Positions 22,173-35,816 of a DNA stretch of 64,000 nucleotides are shown here, in pieces. The stretch is from Sambucus nigra. Taxonomy: Eukaryota > Streptophyta > Magnoliopsida > Dipsacales > Adoxaceae. A program made the translations under genes and the position numbers. Location: NCBI GenBank assembly GCA_949130495.1, contig OX422207.1:709996456-710060455 (forward strand), read 5' to 3'. The notes beneath the pieces were generated by a model. The model saw nothing but the letters and a program-made list of their open reading frames with translations, searched no databases and had not been told where the DNA came from. Within the stretch, counting starts at the first letter, position 1, and the number at the start of each line of letters is the position of its first letter.

Positions 22173-24544
22173 TGTAAGGATATTTTTGTCCATTATCAAT
22201 TTGTATGTCGTACGCCGTTACACTGTTGTAGAAATTCAAGTTCGCATCCACATCAACGGATCCGAATATCAAAGCTTCTTCAACATCATAGCCTCTGCGA
22301 GAATGAAATTGGTAGAGTTTTGTTTTTAAGTTCCTTAAAGTTCATACTTAGTATTGGGAAATTTTCATAAAATGTTTTTTATAAAAATTAGAAGTAAGTT
22401 TTTTCAAGCAAAATGAGGCTTTTAAAAGAATTTTAATTTTTCTGGACCTCCGGACCGGTCCGCCTCTATACCGGACCGATCCGCCTCCGGACTGGCCTTA
22501 ATGTTCGCCGACTTAGAATTCCAAGAGTTTAAAACATTTAAAAATCATTTTAAAATCCGTTTTAACTTCGTTTTCGAAACCGTTTGAAATTCTCGCCTTT
22601 AAAAATAATATTCAACATATTTGAGCAATAAAAATACAACTTTATTTTCCTCCATTTTCCAGAAATTAATTAAAACAACCCAAAATTACGCGGGTTGTTA
22701 CATGTTCCTAGGCCTATTTATGTTTGTTCTCATTGCAAAAGGAGAGGACACCTTAGGGAATTTCTCTTTAAGTTGGGTTATGTGTCACGTTTTTCTTCTA
22801 CACGTGTTTCTGGCACACATGCACCCACACATGATACTTTACATGCTCCCGGAGACTACATGAGAGAGTTTGCACATTTAGGTGAGAAAGTTAAGTTTTT
22901 AGTCAAAACTTCACAAGAATTGATGGAGGTTTTTCATAAGCTGTCACCACCTTTGGAAAACCCCTCTACACCTAATGATTGAGGTTTGAATTGTTTACTA
23001 GCATAGGGTGATTTTCATGATGACATTGTTTGCCTATTGCTAGTATGTATCATTTTTGTATGTTGTATTTTTTTTTTTTTTTTGATAAATTTTTGAGAAA
23101 ATCCAAAAAGATTTTTGTATTTTGTTTGCACCATTTATGGATAAACACTTAGGATGACCAAGTCACACCATCATTCCATTATTTTCATGTGACTATTTGA
23201 TAGTGTTTTGAGACAATAGGTCAATTCATCCATGTGCTTTATAATGTTTGGACTCATTAAGATGTAATTAAGTGTTGCTTCCTACATGTTTGACTCATAG
23301 TTTCCTTTATTGCACACATGCACGGATTTGTTTGATTATTGTTCTTGACTTATCACATGTTGGTTGGGTGTTTTCATCTCAATCATGTCCTTAAAACGAA
23401 CCAAGTGCAATAATACGAGAGTAATGAAAGTAGTGCATGTAAAAACCATTGCCCGTGAGGAATTAAATGTTTAGTTTGAAAAAATGATGAGTGAACGCGG
23501 GAAAGGGCTGAGAGTGAATAATAATCACGTCGTAAAAGCCACCATTTGAAAAGAGCCCACACAAAAAATTAAGGCAATAAAAAGATGAAATATGCCAAAA
23601 ATTTGGGCCAATAGGCTTTCTCTAAGTTGAGAATTTAGTACCTCTTCAGATATAAAGAATTGCATTATTATATATGAGGGAGTTTTGGATGGATATATCA
23701 ATGGGTTTGCACGTCCTTTGAAAAGTTCTCAAAACGGATCTAAATAGTTTTGGGCGTTATTGGTGTGGAAATCACTTTGACTTTGATTTGTTGATTTGCA
23801 TAAGACGATGTCATCTAAATTCAACAATCTTTACACCTAAGGATACTTTTGATGTTCATTCGTTAGGGGTACACATATGCATCATGCACATATGATTGAT
23901 TGACTTGACTTACCTATCGAATGTGTTCACACCCATTCATTCCATTCCCATGACTTGGTTGTTTGAGTCTAAATCCGTGGTGTGATTTTTGTATCATATT
24001 TGTTTAAATTGGTATCTTATTTTTGTACAAAAAATTTGAAAAATTCAAAAATAGTTTGGGAAGATTTGTTTGAGCATCTCCTTCCAAGATCCCGTTTACC
24101 ATATTATTTGATGCCCTGTTTTGTGTACCGTGACACCCCGTTTTTGCCTATTTGATTCATTCTTCTCATTTGTCTATTTGAGGACATCATAAAAAGGGGG
24201 AGAAACAATTATCATATTATGGGGGAGAGTTTTTTGAGATTTAACTTATGTTTTTATCATAAATTGGTATCTATGTTTATCTCATTTCAAACTCGATACG
24301 TCATGTGGTATTTGCTTTGTCTCATGTGTGTAGGTATGAAGATTGAAGATCAATATGTTGCACACCCTGATGAGAAAAGCTTTTAGATTTGATGATTGTT
24401 GAAGATTGAAGAACAAACGATGAAGATTTAAACATTTGTATCTTTCCATCTTTAGGGTTCATGGGAGGGTAGATTTGTATAGGTCATTAGTTGATAATTC
24501 GGATATTTTTTATGTATGTACCGGCATAGACATAGGGGGAGATT
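22173..24544 (+). repeat. Array unit 5
   Basis: The gag fragment lies at 22695-22982. Majority form at the variant sites I checked. Confidence 0.93.
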
Positions 24545-26328
24545 TGTAAGGATATTTTTGTCCATTATCAATTTGTATGTCGTACGCCGTTACACTGTTG
24601 TAGAAATTCAAGTTCGCATCCACATCAACGGATCCGAATATCAAAGCTTCTTCAACATCATAGCCTCTGCGAGAATGAAATTGGTAGAGTTTTGTTTTTA
24701 AGTTCCTTAAAGTTCATACTTAGTATTGGGAAATTTTCATAAAATGTTTTTTATAAAAATTAGAAGTAAGTTTTTTCAAGCAAAATGAGGCTTTTAAAAG
24801 AATTTTAATTTTTCTGGACCTCCGGACCGGTCCGCCTCTATACCGGACCGATCCGCCTCCGGACTGGCCTTAATGTTCGCCGACTTAGAATTCCAAGAGT
24901 TTAAAACATTTAAAAATCATTTTAAAATCCGTTTTAACTTCGTTTTCGAAACCGTTTGAAATTCTCGCCTTTAAAAATAATATTCAACATATTTGAGCAA
25001 TAAAAATACAACTTTATTTTCCTCCATTTTCCAGAAATTAATTAAAACAACCCAAAATTACGCGGGTTGTTACATGNNNNNNNNNNNNNNNNNNNNNNNN
25101 NNNNNNNNNNNNNNNNNNNNNNNNNNNNNNNNNNNNNNNNNNNNNNNNNNNNNNNNNNNNNNNNNNNNNNNNNNNNNNNNNNNNNNNNNNNNNNNNNNNN
25201 NNNNNNNNNNNNNNNNNNNNNNNNNNNNNNNNNNNNNNNNNNNNNNNNNNNNNNNNNNNNNNNNNNNNNNNNNNNNGAACGCGGGAAAGGGCTGAGAGTG
25301 AATAATAATCACGTCGTAAAAGCCACCATTTGAAAAGAGCCCACACAAAAAATTAAGGCAATAAAAAGATGAAATATGCCAAAAATTTGGGCCAATAGGC
25401 TTTCTCTAAGTTGAGAATTTAGTACCTCTTCAGATATAAAGAATTGCATTATTATATATGAGGGAGTTTTGGATGGATATATCAATGGGTTTGCACGTCC
25501 TTTGAAAAGTTCTCAAAACGGATCTAAATAGTTTTGGGCGTTATTGGTGTGGAAATCACTTTGACTTTGATTTGTTGATTTGCATAAGACGATGTCATCT
25601 AAATTCAACAATCTTTACACCTAAGGATACTTTTGATGTTCATTCGTTAGGGGTACACATATGCATCATGCACATATGATTGATTGACTTGACTTACCTA
25701 TCGAATGTGTTCACACCCATTCATTCCATTCCCATGACTTGGTTGTTTGAGTCTAAATCCGTGGTGTGATTTTTGTATCATATTTGTTTAAATTGGTATC
25801 TTATTTTTGTACAAAAAATTTGAAAAATTCAAAAATAGTTTGGGAAGATTTGTTTGAGCATCTCCTTCCAAGATCCCGTTTACCATATTATTTGATGCCC
25901 TGTTTTGTGTACCGTGACACCCCGTTTTTGCCTATTTGATTCATTCTTCTCATTTGTCTATTTGAGGACATCATAAAAAGGGGGAGAAACAATTATCATA
26001 TTATGGGGGAGAGTTTTTTGAGATTTAACTTATGTTTTTATCATAAATTGGTATCTATGTTTATCTCATTTCAAACTCGATACGTCATGTGGTATTTGCT
26101 TTGTCTCATGTGTGTAGGTATGAAGATTGAAGATCAATATGTTGCACACCCTGATGAGAAAAGCTTTTAGATTTGATGATTGTTGAAGATTGAAGAACAA
26201 ACGATGAAGATTTAAACATTTGTATCTTTCCATCTTTAGGGTTCATGGGAGGGTAGATTTGTATAGGTCATTAGTTGATAATTCGGATATTTTTTATGTA
26301 TGTACCGGCATAGACATAGGGGGAGATT
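24545..26328 (+). repeat. Array unit 6, interrupted by an assembly gap
   Basis: Bases 24545-25076 and 25277-26328 match the unit. The gag fragment and the region after it are replaced by Ns. If a single unit spans the gap, 788 bp are missing, but any whole number of additional units could also be hidden. Confidence 0.9.
25077..25276. other. Assembly gap (200 N)
   Basis: There are exactly 200 N, which looks like a fixed-size placeholder and not a measured gap. The left flank ends at unit position 532, right at the start of gag homology, and the right flank resumes at unit position 1321. ORFs reported across it are artefacts. Confidence 0.99.
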
Positions 26329-28700
26329 TGTAAGGATATTTTTGTCCATTATCAATTTGTATGTCGTACGCCGTTACACTGTTGTAGAAATTCAAGTTCG
26401 CATCCACATCAACGGATCCGAATATCAAAGCTTCTTCAACATCATAGCCTCTGCGAGAATGAAATTGGTAGAGTTTTGTTTTTAAGTTCCTTAAAGTTCA
26501 TACTTAGTATTGGGAAATTTTCATAAAATGTTTTTTATAAAAATTAGAAGTAAGTTTTTTCAAGCAAAATGAGGCTTTTAAAAGAATTTTAATTTTTCTG
26601 GACCTCCGGACCGGTCCGCCTCTATACCGGACCGATCCGCCTCCGGACTGGCCTTAATGTTCGCCGACTTAGAATTCCAAGAGTTTAAAACATTTAAAAA
26701 TCATTTTAAAATCCGTTTTAACTTCGTTTTCGAAACCGTTTGAAATTCTCGCCTTTAAAAATAATATTCAACATATTTGAGCAATAAAAATACAACTTTA
26801 TTTTCCTCCATTTTCCAGAAATTAATTAAAACAACCCAAAATTACGCGGGTTGTTACATGTTCCTAGGCCTATTTATGTTTGTTCTCATTGCAAAAGGAG
26901 AGGACACCTTAGGGAATTTCTCTTTAAGTTGGGTTATGTGTCACGTTTTTCTTCTACACGTGTTTCTGGCACACATGCACCCACACATGATACTTTACAT
27001 GCTCCCGGAGACTACATGAGAGAGTTTGCACATTTAGGTGAGAAAGTTAAGTTTTTAGTCAAAACTTCACAAGAATTGATGGAGGTTTTTCATAAGCTGT
27101 CACCACCTTTGGAAAACCCCTCTACACCTAATGATTGAGGTTTGAATTGTTTACTAGCATAGGGTGATTTTCATGATGACATTGTTTGCCTATTGCTAGT
27201 ATGTATCATTTTTGTATGTTGTATTTTTTTTTTTTTTTTGATAAATTTTTGAGAAAATCCAAAAAGATTTTTGTATTTTGTTTGCACCATTTATGGATAA
27301 ACACTTAGGATGACCAAGTCACACCATCATTCCATTATTTTCATGTGACTATTTGATAGTGTTTTGAGACAATAGGTCAATTCATCCATGTGCTTTATAA
27401 TGTTTGGACTCATTAAGATGTAATTAAGTGTTGCTTCCTACATGTTTGACTCATAGTTTCCTTTATTGCACACATGCACGGATTTGTTTGATTATTGTTC
27501 TTGACTTATCACATGTTGGTTGGGTGTTTTCATCTCAATCATGTCCTTAAAACGAACCAAGTGCAATAATACGAGAGTAATGAAAGTAGTGCATGTAAAA
27601 ACCATTGCCCGTGAGGAATTAAATGTTTAGTTTGAAAAAATGATGAGTGAACGCGGGAAAGGGCTGAGAGTGAATAATAATCACGTCGTAAAAGCCACCA
27701 TTTGAAAAGAGCCCACACAAAAAATTAAGGCAATAAAAAGATGAAATATGCCAAAAATTTGGGCCAATAGGCTTTCTCTAAGTTGAGAATTTAGTACCTC
27801 TTCAGATATAAAGAATTGCATTATTATATATGAGGGAGTTTTGGATGGATATATCAATGGGTTTGCACGTCCTTTGAAAAGTTCTCAAAACGGATCTAAA
27901 TAGTTTTGGGCGTTATTGGTGTGGAAATCACTTTGACTTTGATTTGTTGATTTGCATAAGACGATGTCATCTAAATTCAACAATCTTTACACCTAAGGAT
28001 ACTTTTGATGTTCATTCGTTAGGGGTACACATATGCATCATGCACATATGATTGATTGACTTGACTTACCTATCGAATGTGTTCACACCCATTCATTCCA
28101 TTCCCATGACTTGGTTGTTTGAGTCTAAATCCGTGGTGTGATTTTTGTATCATATTTGTTTAAATTGGTATCTTATTTTTGTACAAAAAATTTGAAAAAT
28201 TCAAAAATAGTTTGGGAAGATTTGTTTGAGCATCTCCTTCCAAGATCCCGTTTACCATATTATTTGATGCCCTGTTTTGTGTACCGTGACACCCCGTTTT
28301 TGCCTATTTGATTCATTCTTCTCATTTGTCTATTTGAGGACATCATAAAAAGGGGGAGAAACAATTATCATATTATGGGGGAGAGTTTTTTGAGATTTAA
28401 CTTATGTTTTTATCATAAATTGGTATCTATGTTTATCTCATTTCAAACTCGATACGTCATGTGGTATTTGCTTTGTCTCATGTGTGTAGGTATGAAGATT
28501 GAAGATCAATATGTTGCACACCCTGATGAGAAAAGCTTTTAGATTTGATGATTGTTGAAGATTGAAGAACAAACGATGAAGATTTAAACATTTGTATCTT
28601 TCCATCTTTAGGGTTCATGGGAGGGTAGATTTGTATAGGTCATTAGTTGATAATTCGGATATTTTTTATGTATGTACCGGCATAGACATAGGGGGAGATT
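26329..28700 (+). repeat. Array unit 7
   Basis: The gag fragment lies at 26851-27138. This is the first full unit right of the gap. It carries the majority form, so the gap does not separate two visibly different sub-arrays. Confidence 0.93.
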
Positions 28701-31072
28701 TGTAAGGATATTTTTGTCCATTATCAATTTGTATGTCGTACGCCGTTACACTGTTGTAGAAATTCAAGTTCGCATCCACATCAACGGATCCGAATATCAA
28801 AGCTTCTTCAACATCATAGCCTCTGCGAGAATGAAATTGGTAGAGTTTTGTTTTTAAGTTCCTTAAAGTTCATACTTAGTATTGGGAAATTTTCATAAAA
28901 TGTTTTTTATAAAAATTAGAAGTAAGTTTTTTCAAGCAAAATGAGGCTTTTAAAAGAATTTTAATTTTTCTGGACCTCCGGACCGGTCCGCCTCTATACC
29001 GGACCGATCCGCCTCCGGACTGGCCTTAATGTTCGCCGACTTAGAATTCCAAGAGTTTAAAACATTTAAAAATCATTTTAAAATCCGTTTTAACTTCGTT
29101 TTCGAAACCGTTTGAAATTCTCGCCTTTAAAAATAATATTCAACATATTTGAGCAATAAAAATACAACTTTATTTTCCTCCATTTTCCAGAAATTAATTA
29201 AAACAACCCAAAATTACGCGGGTTGTTACATGTTCCTAGGCCTATTTATGTTTGTTCTCATTGCAAAAGGAGAGGACACCTTAGGGAATTTCTCTTTAAG
29301 TTGGGTTATGTGTCACGTTTTTCTTCTACACGTGTTTCTGGCACACATGCACCCACACATGATACTTTACATGCTCCCGGAGACTACATGAGAGAGTTTG
29401 CACATTTAGGTGAGAAAGTTAAGTTTTTAGTCAAAACTTCACAAGAATTGATGGAGGTTTTTCATAAGCTGTCACCACCTTTGGAAAACCCCTCTACACC
29501 TAATGATTGAGGTTTGAATTGTTTACTAGCATAGGGTGATTTTCATGATGACATTGTTTGCCTATTGCTAGTATGTATCATTTTTGTATGTTGTATTTTT
29601 TTTTTTTTTTTGATAAATTTTTGAGAAAATCCAAAAAGATTTTTGTATTTTGTTTGCACCATTTATGGATAAACACTTAGGATGACCAAGTCACACCATC
29701 ATTCCATTATTTTCATGTGACTATTTGATAGTGTTTTGAGACAATAGGTCAATTCATCCATGTGCTTTATAATGTTTGGACTCATTAAGATGTAATTAAG
29801 TGTTGCTTCCTACATGTTTGACTCATAGTTTCCTTTATTGCACACATGCACGGATTTGTTTGATTATTGTTCTTGACTTATCACATGTTGGTTGGGTGTT
29901 TTCATCTCAATCATGTCCTTAAAACGAACCAAGTGCAATAATACGAGAGTAATGAAAGTAGTGCATGTAAAAACCATTGCCCGTGAGGAATTAAATGTTT
30001 AGTTTGAAAAAATGATGAGTGAACGCGGGAAAGGGCTGAGAGTGAATAATAATCACGTCGTAAAAGCCACCATTTGAAAAGAGCCCACACAAAAAATTAA
30101 GGCAATAAAAAGATGAAATATGCCAAAAATTTGGGCCAATAGGCTTTCTCTAAGTTGAGAATTTAGTACCTCTTCAGATATAAAGAATTGCATTATTATA
30201 TATGAGGGAGTTTTGGATGGATATATCAATGGGTTTGCACGTCCTTTGAAAAGTTCTCAAAACGGATCTAAATAGTTTTGGGCGTTATTGGTGTGGAAAT
30301 CACTTTGACTTTGATTTGTTGATTTGCATAAGACGATGTCATCTAAATTCAACAATCTTTACACCTAAGGATACTTTTGATGTTCATTCGTTAGGGGTAC
30401 ACATATGCATCATGCACATATGATTGATTGACTTGACTTACCTATCGAATGTGTTCACACCCATTCATTCCATTCCCATGACTTGGTTGTTTGAGTCTAA
30501 ATCCGTGGTGTGATTTTTGTATCATATTTGTTTAAATTGGTATCTTATTTTTGTACAAAAAATTTGAAAAATTCAAAAATAGTTTGGGAAGATTTGTTTG
30601 AGCATCTCCTTCCAAGATCCCGTTTACCATATTATTTGATGCCCTGTTTTGTGTACCGTGACACCCCGTTTTTGCCTATTTGATTCATTCTTCTCATTTG
30701 TCTATTTGAGGACATCATAAAAAGGGGGAGAAACAATTATCATATTATGGGGGAGAGTTTTTTGAGATTTAACTTATGTTTTTATCATAAATTGGTATCT
30801 ATGTTTATCTCATTTCAAACTCGATACGTCATGTGGTATTTGCTTTGTCTCATGTGTGTAGGTATGAAGATTGAAGATCAATATGTTGCACACCCTGATG
30901 AGAAAAGCTTTTAGATTTGATGATTGTTGAAGATTGAAGAACAAACGATGAAGATTTAAACATTTGTATCTTTCCATCTTTAGGGTTCATGGGAGGGTAG
31001 ATTTGTATAGGTCATTAGTTGATAATTCGGATATTTTTTATGTATGTACCGGCATAGACATAGGGGGAGATT
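28701..31072 (+). repeat. Array unit 8
   Basis: The gag fragment lies at 29223-29510. Majority form at the variant sites I checked. Confidence 0.93.
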
Positions 31073-33444
31073 TGTAAGGATATTTTTGTCCATTATCAAT
31101 TTGTATGTCGTACGCCGTTACACTGTTGTAGAAATTCAAGTTCGCATCCACATCAACGGATCCGAATATCAAAGCTTCTTCAACATCATAGCCTCTGCGA
31201 GAATGAAATTGGTAGAGTTTTGTTTTTAAGTTCCTTAAAGTTCATACTTAGTATTGGGAAATTTTCATAAAATGTTTTTTATAAAAATTAGAAGTAAGTT
31301 TTTTCAAGCAAAATGAGGCTTTTAAAAGAATTTTAATTTTTCTGGACCTCCGGACCGGTCCGCCTCTATACCGGACCGATCCGCCTCCGGACTGGCCTTA
31401 ATGTTCGCCGACTTAGAATTCCAAGAGTTTAAAACATTTAAAAATCATTTTAAAATCCGTTTTAACTTCGTTTTCGAAACCGTTTGAAATTCTCGCCTTT
31501 AAAAATAATATTCAACATATTTGAGCAATAAAAATACAACTTTATTTTCCTCCATTTTCCAGAAATTAATTAAAACAACCCAAAATTACGCGGGTTGTTA
31601 CATGTTCCTAGGCCTATTTATGTTTGTTCTCATTGCAAAAGGAGAGGACACCTTAGGGAATTTCTCTTTAAGTTGGGTTATGTGTCACGTTTTTCTTCTA
31701 CACGTGTTTCTGGCACACATGCACCCACACATGATACTTTACATGCTCCCGGAGACTACATGAGAGAGTTTGCACATTTAGGTGAGAAAGTTAAGTTTTT
31801 AGTCAAAACTTCACAAGAATTGATGGAGGTTTTTCATAAGCTGTCACCACCTTTGGAAAACCCCTCTACACCTAATGATTGAGGTTTGAATTGTTTACTA
31901 GCATAGGGTGATTTTCATGATGACATTGTTTGCCTATTGCTAGTATGTATCATTTTTGTATGTTGTATTTTTTTTTTTTTTTTGATAAATTTTTGAGAAA
32001 ATCCAAAAAGATTTTTGTATTTTGTTTGCACCATTTATGGATAAACACTTAGGATGACCAAGTCACACCATCATTCCATTATTTTCATGTGACTATTTGA
32101 TAGTGTTTTGAGACAATAGGTCAATTCATCCATGTGCTTTATAATGTTTGGACTCATTAAGATGTAATTAAGTGTTGCTTCCTACATGTTTGACTCATAG
32201 TTTCCTTTATTGCACACATGCACGGATTTGTTTGATTATTGTTCTTGACTTATCACATGTTGGTTGGGTGTTTTCATCTCAATCATGTCCTTAAAACGAA
32301 CCAAGTGCAATAATACGAGAGTAATGAAAGTAGTGCATGTAAAAACCATTGCCCGTGAGGAATTAAATGTTTAGTTTGAAAAAATGATGAGTGAACGCGG
32401 GAAAGGGCTGAGAGTGAATAATAATCACGTCGTAAAAGCCACCATTTGAAAAGAGCCCACACAAAAAATTAAGGCAATAAAAAGATGAAATATGCCAAAA
32501 ATTTGGGCCAATAGGCTTTCTCTAAGTTGAGAATTTAGTACCTCTTCAGATATAAAGAATTGCATTATTATATATGAGGGAGTTTTGGATGGATATATCA
32601 ATGGGTTTGCACGTCCTTTGAAAAGTTCTCAAAACGGATCTAAATAGTTTTGGGCGTTATTGGTGTGGAAATCACTTTGACTTTGATTTGTTGATTTGCA
32701 TAAGACGATGTCATCTAAATTCAACAATCTTTACACCTAAGGATACTTTTGATGTTCATTCGTTAGGGGTACACATATGCATCATGCACATATGATTGAT
32801 TGACTTGACTTACCTATCGAATGTGTTCACACCCATTCATTCCATTCCCATGACTTGGTTGTTTGAGTCTAAATCCGTGGTGTGATTTTTGTATCATATT
32901 TGTTTAAATTGGTATCTTATTTTTGTACAAAAAATTTGAAAAATTCAAAAATAGTTTGGGAAGATTTGTTTGAGCATCTCCTTCCAAGATCCCGTTTACC
33001 ATATTATTTGATGCCCTGTTTTGTGTACCGTGACACCCCGTTTTTGCCTATTTGATTCATTCTTCTCATTTGTCTATTTGAGGACATCATAAAAAGGGGG
33101 AGAAACAATTATCATATTATGGGGGAGAGTTTTTTGAGATTTAACTTATGTTTTTATCATAAATTGGTATCTATGTTTATCTCATTTCAAACTCGATACG
33201 TCATGTGGTATTTGCTTTGTCTCATGTGTGTAGGTATGAAGATTGAAGATCAATATGTTGCACACCCTGATGAGAAAAGCTTTTAGATTTGATGATTGTT
33301 GAAGATTGAAGAACAAACGATGAAGATTTAAACATTTGTATCTTTCCATCTTTAGGGTTCATGGGAGGGTAGATTTGTATAGGTCATTAGTTGATAATTC
33401 GGATATTTTTTATGTATGTACCGGCATAGACATAGGGGGAGATT
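31073..33444 (+). repeat. Array unit 9
   Basis: The gag fragment lies at 31595-31882. Majority form at the variant sites I checked. Confidence 0.93.
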
Positions 33445-35816
33445 TGTAAGGATATTTTTGTCCATTATCAATTTGTATGTCGTACGCCGTTACACTGTTG
33501 TAGAAATTCAAGTTCGCATCCACATCAACGGATCCGAATATCAAAGCTTCTTCAACATCATAGCCTCTGCGAGAATGAAATTGGTAGAGTTTTGTTTTTA
33601 AGTTCCTTAAAGTTCATACTTAGTATTGGGAAATTTTCATAAAATGTTTTTTATAAAAATTAGAAGTAAGTTTTTTCAAGCAAAATGAGGCTTTTAAAAG
33701 AATTTTAATTTTTCTGGACCTCCGGACCGGTCCGCCTCTATACCGGACCGATCCGCCTCCGGACTGGCCTTAATGTTCGCCGACTTAGAATTCCAAGAGT
33801 TTAAAACATTTAAAAATCATTTTAAAATCCGTTTTAACTTCGTTTTCGAAACCGTTTGAAATTCTCGCCTTTAAAAATAATATTCAACATATTTGAGCAA
33901 TAAAAATACAACTTTATTTTCCTCCATTTTCCAGAAATTAATTAAAACAACCCAAAATTACGCGGGTTGTTACATGTTCCTAGGCCTATTTATGTTTGTT
34001 CTCATTGCAAAAGGAGAGGACACCTTAGGGAATTTCTCTTTAAGTTGGGTTATGTGTCACGTTTTTCTTCTACACGTGTTTCTGGCACACATGCACCCAC
34101 ACATGATACTTTACATGCTCCCGGAGACTACATGAGAGAGTTTGCACATTTAGGTGAGAAAGTTAAGTTTTTAGTCAAAACTTCACAAGAATTGATGGAG
34201 GTTTTTCATAAGCTGTCACCACCTTTGGAAAACCCCTCTACACCTAATGATTGAGGTTTGAATTGTTTACTAGCATAGGGTGATTTTCATGATGACATTG
34301 TTTGCCTATTGCTAGTATGTATCATTTTTGTATGTTGTATTTTTTTTTTTTTTTTGATAAATTTTTGAGAAAATCCAAAAAGATTTTTGTATTTTGTTTG
34401 CACCATTTATGGATAAACACTTAGGATGACCAAGTCACACCATCATTCCATTATTTTCATGTGACTATTTGATAGTGTTTTGAGACAATAGGTCAATTCA
34501 TCCATGTGCTTTATAATGTTTGGACTCATTAAGATGTAATTAAGTGTTGCTTCCTACATGTTTGACTCATAGTTTCCTTTATTGCACACATGCACGGATT
34601 TGTTTGATTATTGTTCTTGACTTATCACATGTTGGTTGGGTGTTTTCATCTCAATCATGTCCTTAAAACGAACCAAGTGCAATAATACGAGAGTAATGAA
34701 AGTAGTGCATGTAAAAACCATTGCCCGTGAGGAATTAAATGTTTAGTTTGAAAAAATGATGAGTGAACGCGGGAAAGGGCTGAGAGTGAATAATAATCAC
34801 GTCGTAAAAGCCACCATTTGAAAAGAGCCCACACAAAAAATTAAGGCAATAAAAAGATGAAATATGCCAAAAATTTGGGCCAATAGGCTTTCTCTAAGTT
34901 GAGAATTTAGTACCTCTTCAGATATAAAGAATTGCATTATTATATATGAGGGAGTTTTGGATGGATATATCAATGGGTTTGCACGTCCTTTGAAAAGTTC
35001 TCAAAACGGATCTAAATAGTTTTGGGCGTTATTGGTGTGGAAATCACTTTGACTTTGATTTGTTGATTTGCATAAGACGATGTCATCTAAATTCAACAAT
35101 CTTTACACCTAAGGATACTTTTGATGTTCATTCGTTAGGGGTACACATATGCATCATGCACATATGATTGATTGACTTGATTTACCTATCGAATGTGTTC
35201 ACACCCATTCATTCCATTCCCATGACTTGGTTGTTTGAGTCTAAATCCGTGGTGTGATTTTTGTATCATATTTGTTTAAATTGGTATCTTATTTTTGTAC
35301 AAAAAATTTGAAAAATTCAAAAATAGTTTGGGAAGATTTGTTTGAGCATCTCCTTCCAAGATCCCGTTTACCATATTATTTGATGCCCTGTTTTGTGTAC
35401 CGTGACACCCCGTTTTTGCCTATTTGATTCATTCTTCTCATTTGTCTATTTGAGGACATCATAAAAAGGGGGAGAAACAATTATCATATTATGGGGGAGA
35501 GTTTTTTGAGATTTAACTTATGTTTTTATCATAAATTGGTATCTATGTTTATCTCATTTCAAACTCGATACGTCATGTGGTATTTGCTTTGTCTCATGTG
35601 TGTAGGTATGAAGATTGAAGATCAATATGTTGCACACCCTGATGAGAAAAGCTTTTAGATTTGATGATTGTTGAAGATTGAAGAACAAACGATGAAGATT
35701 TAAACATTTGTATCTTTCCATCTTTAGGGTTCATGGGAGGGTAGATTTGTATAGGTCATTAGTTGATAATTCGGATATTTTTTATGTATGTACCGGCATA
35801 GACATAGGGGGAGATT
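33445..35816 (+). repeat. Array unit 10 (carries the left-edge variant)
   Basis: The gag fragment lies at 33967-34254. At 35181 it has T (GACTTGATTTACC), otherwise found only in units 1 and 2. At the position equivalent to 14659 it has the majority C. Confidence 0.93.

Noticed and set aside
25038..25348. ORFs spanning the N gap
   Set aside because: Their middles are untranslated Ns.
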